In this document: positions 39,773-41,388 of the stretch, piece after piece | How the letters are laid out: the number at the start of each line of letters is the position of its first letter | How positions within the stretch are numbered: position 1 is the stretch's first letter | Assembly: GCA_000961845.1 (NCBI GenBank) | Contig: LADZ01000069.1 | Span: forward strand, 1-41,388 | Length of the DNA: 41,388 bases | From: Flavobacteriales bacterium BRH_c54 | GTDB taxonomy: Bacteria > Bacteroidota > Bacteroidia > Flavobacteriales_E > Vicingaceae | Direction of reading: 5' to 3' | The notes under the pieces: generated by a model | Databases searched by the model: none | What the model was told of the DNA's origin: nothing | The model's input: the letters and a program-made list of their open reading frames with translations, nothing else | Translations under genes and position numbers: made by a program

Positions 39773-41388
39773 ATGAAATCTCTATTATTTATTACTGCTT
39801 TTTTTATCGGAATAACTTTTTCTAATGCTCAAAACCCTGGAAACTCATTACATTTTGACGGTGTTAATGATTATGTTTCGGCACCTCTTCCTACAGTTTT
39901 CTCAAATATTAATACCAGTAATATTACTATTGAAACATGGATAAAACCTCAAAGTTCGGTTTTTTCTAGAGTTGTTTTTGCTCAATTAAATGCTTCTAAT
40001 TTTATTTCTGTTTCTACTGGTGGTTCAAATCAAATTTATTTTTACATCAACAATACAGTAAGTGCAGCAACTAATGCAAGTTTACCACTAAACCAATGGA
40101 CACATGTAGCTTGTACATGGAATGGTACAACACAACAAACGGAAGTGTATTTTAATGGAATGCTTCAAACAACTGTATCAGGAGGTTCTTCATCTATAGG
40201 AAATGATAATATTATGACTATTGGAAGCAGAACTAATGGAGCTCAATATTTTAATGGAGAATTAGATGAATTAAGAATTTGGGATGTAAAACGTTCTGTT
40301 TGTGATATTAATAGTTCTATGAATTCAGAGTTTACTCAGGCTCAACCAAACTTAGTAGCGTATTATAATTTCAATCAAGGAGTAGCGGGAGGTAATAATT
40401 CAGCTGTTACTTCTTTACTAGATTTCACTACTAATTATAATGGAACATTAAATAATTTTATGCTTGGAGGAACAACTTCAAACTGGTTAAATTCAGGTGC
40501 AGTTATTAATCAAGTAAATCAAAATAATGGAACTATTAATTCTATTGATACTCGTGCTGAATGTGGTTCATTATTATGGATTGACGGAAACACCTACAGT
40601 TCTAATAATAACACCGCTATACACACTTTAGTTGGAGGAAGTGTTAATGGTTGTGATTCTATAGTAACATTAAACTTAACTATAAATAATAACTCTAATG
40701 GAACTGATATTGTTAGTGCTTGTGATAGTTATACGTGGATTGATAATGTAACTTATACATCAAGTAATAATACAGCAACACATACCTTAACAGGAGCAAA
40801 TGTTAATGGTTGCGACTCAATAGTAACACTTAATTTAACTATAAATAATAGTTCTGCTGGAACTGATATTGTTAGTGCTTGTAATAGTTATACATGGATT
40901 GATAACGTAACCTATACATCAAGCAATAATACCGCTACGCATACCTTAACTGGAGCAAATGTTAATGGTTGTGATTCTGTAGTAACACTTAACTTAACTA
41001 TAAATAATAACACAAATGGAATTGATGTTATTAGTGCTTGTAATAGTTATACATGGATTGATAATGTAACTTATACATCAAGTAATAATACAGCAACACA
41101 TACCTTAACAGGAGCAAATGTTAATGGTTGCGACTCAATAGTAACACTTAATTTAACTATAAATAATAGTTCTGCTGGAACTGATATTGTTAGTGCTTGT
41201 AATAGTTATACATGGATTGATAACGTAACCTATACATCAAGCAATAATACCGCTACGCATACCTTAACTGGAGCAAATGTTAATGGTTGTGATTCTGTAG
41301 TAACACTTAACTTAACTATAAATAATAACACAAATGGAATTGATGTTATTAGTGCTTGTAATAGTTATACATGGATTGATAATGTAAC
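39773..41388 (+). CDS. LamG-domain repeat adhesin, 3' end outside the window
   Basis: At least 538 codons are open from ATG 39773 to the window end. Residues 1-20 are a signal peptide ending SNAQ. Residues about 24-180 are a LamG/concanavalin-like domain (LHFDGVNDYVSAP, ITIETWIKP, WTHVACTWNGTTQQTEVYFN, FNGELDELRIWD). A linker to residue 252 ends LVAYYNFNQGVAGG... From 253 a tandem repeat begins: one unit of 57 residues and then units of exactly 53 residues (GTDIVSAC[DN]SYTWIDNV... HTLTGANVNGCDSIVTLNLT), each with two Cys. Surface attachment is inferred; a T9SS tail is expected beyond the window. Confidence 0.92.
   Translation, partial: MKSLLFITAFFIGITFSNAQNPGNSLHFDGVNDYVSAPLPTVFSNINTSNITIETWIKPQSSVFSRVVFAQLNASNFISVSTGGSNQIYFYINNTVSAATNASLPLNQWTHVACTWNGTTQQTEVYFNGMLQTTVSGGSSSIGNDNIMTIGSRTNGAQYFNGELDELRIWDVKRSVCDINSSMNSEFTQAQPNLVAYYNFNQGVAGGNNSAVTSLLDFTTNYNGTLNNFMLGGTTSNWLNSGAVINQVNQNNGTINSIDTRAECGSLLWIDGNTYSSNNNTAIHTLVGGSVNGCDSIVTLNLTINNNSNGTDIVSACDSYTWIDNVTYTSSNNTATHTLTGANVNGCDSIVTLNLTINNSSAGTDIVSACNSYTWIDNVTYTSSNNTATHTLTGANVNGCDSVVTLNLTINNNTNGIDVISACNSYTWIDNVTYTSSNNTATHTLTGANVNGCDSIVTLNLTINNSSAGTDIVSACNSYTWIDNVTYTSSNNTATHTLTGANVNGCDSVVTLNLTINNNTNGIDVISACNSYTWIDNV
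40700..41388 (+). repeat. Tandem 159-bp coding repeats with 318-bp higher order
   Basis: Units begin at 40700, 40859, 41018, 41177 and 41336, exactly 159 bp apart and in frame. Alternate units are much more alike than neighbours: the units from 40859 and 41177 share the same synonymous variants, as do those at 41018 and 41336. This shows recent duplication of a two-unit block. A diverged 171-bp unit precedes them at 40529. Confidence 0.93.

Noticed and set aside
40529-41388. CRISPR-like or satellite array
   Set aside because: The repeats are 159 bp, in frame, adjacent without spacers and encode a continuous protein module.
1-41388. Dedicated anti-phage defence system
   Set aside because: No restriction, Cas, CBASS, retron, Gabija, Septu or similar core protein was recognised in any of the genes.

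Overview
This is an AT-rich chromosomal segment of a member of the Bacteroidota, most likely a Flavobacteriales-type marine or freshwater bacterium. The evidence is a C-terminal type IX secretion (T9SS) sorting domain, a GldL-like HWPGA membrane protein, absence of Shine-Dalgarno sequences, many promoters of the Bacteroidota type (-7 box TAnnTTTG, sometimes with a -33 TTTG), and lipoproteins and TolC/MFP/RND modules of flavobacterial style. No rRNA, tRNA, CRISPR array or complete IS element is visible.

Left edge (1-1600): a minus-strand tyrosine recombinase with a Bacteroidota-type N-terminal extension. Its 3' side has about 250 bp of strongly structured DNA (two 9-bp-arm inverted repeats and a nested palindrome), then the first 13 codons of a co-oriented gene that leaves the window. 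This resembles an integron-like or recombinase-plus-cassette layout and is the most unusual part of the window.

1610-8872: a TetR-TolC-MFP-RND efflux operon whose promoter lies inside a perfect 11-bp inverted repeat, followed by a DUF4256 gene. 8985-14793: small-molecule and stress genes: ArsR-AHSA1-DoxX, a methyltransferase, a divergent GlxA/AraC regulator, a two-domain SRPBCC protein, PhnB-like VOC proteins, and a zinc-ribbon plus HhH/alpha-CTD-like small protein. 14869-18493: a MATE exporter, a PadR regulator with a clear operator, a GldL-like membrane protein overlapping it, and two orphan small genes bracketed by two near-identical terminators.

18559-21725: an ECF sigma factor, a membrane anti-sigma-like protein and a head-GIN (DUF2807)/beta-barrel protein. 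Matching ECF-type promoters (TGTAAC-N17-CGTC) stand before the sigma gene and before the head-GIN gene, so this reads as a self-contained autoregulated envelope circuit. 21826-25476: housekeeping genes: rpmB, a secreted aminopeptidase P, polyprenyl diphosphate synthase, a flavodoxin-fold oxidoreductase and a small XRE regulator. 25696-30276: two lipoproteins and a large secreted M4 metallopeptidase with a domain insertion, four CUB domains and a T9SS tail.

30364-38895 (minus strand): UbiD-family decarboxylase, a small unknown, then a gene run of DEAD-box helicase, methionine-type aminotransferase, an internally duplicated TPR/beta-propeller envelope protein and an omega-amidase. The aminotransferase and omega-amidase are expected to act in sequence. 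39050-41388: a MarC-family membrane protein and the 5' part of a LamG adhesin with 159-bp tandem repeats that runs off the right edge.
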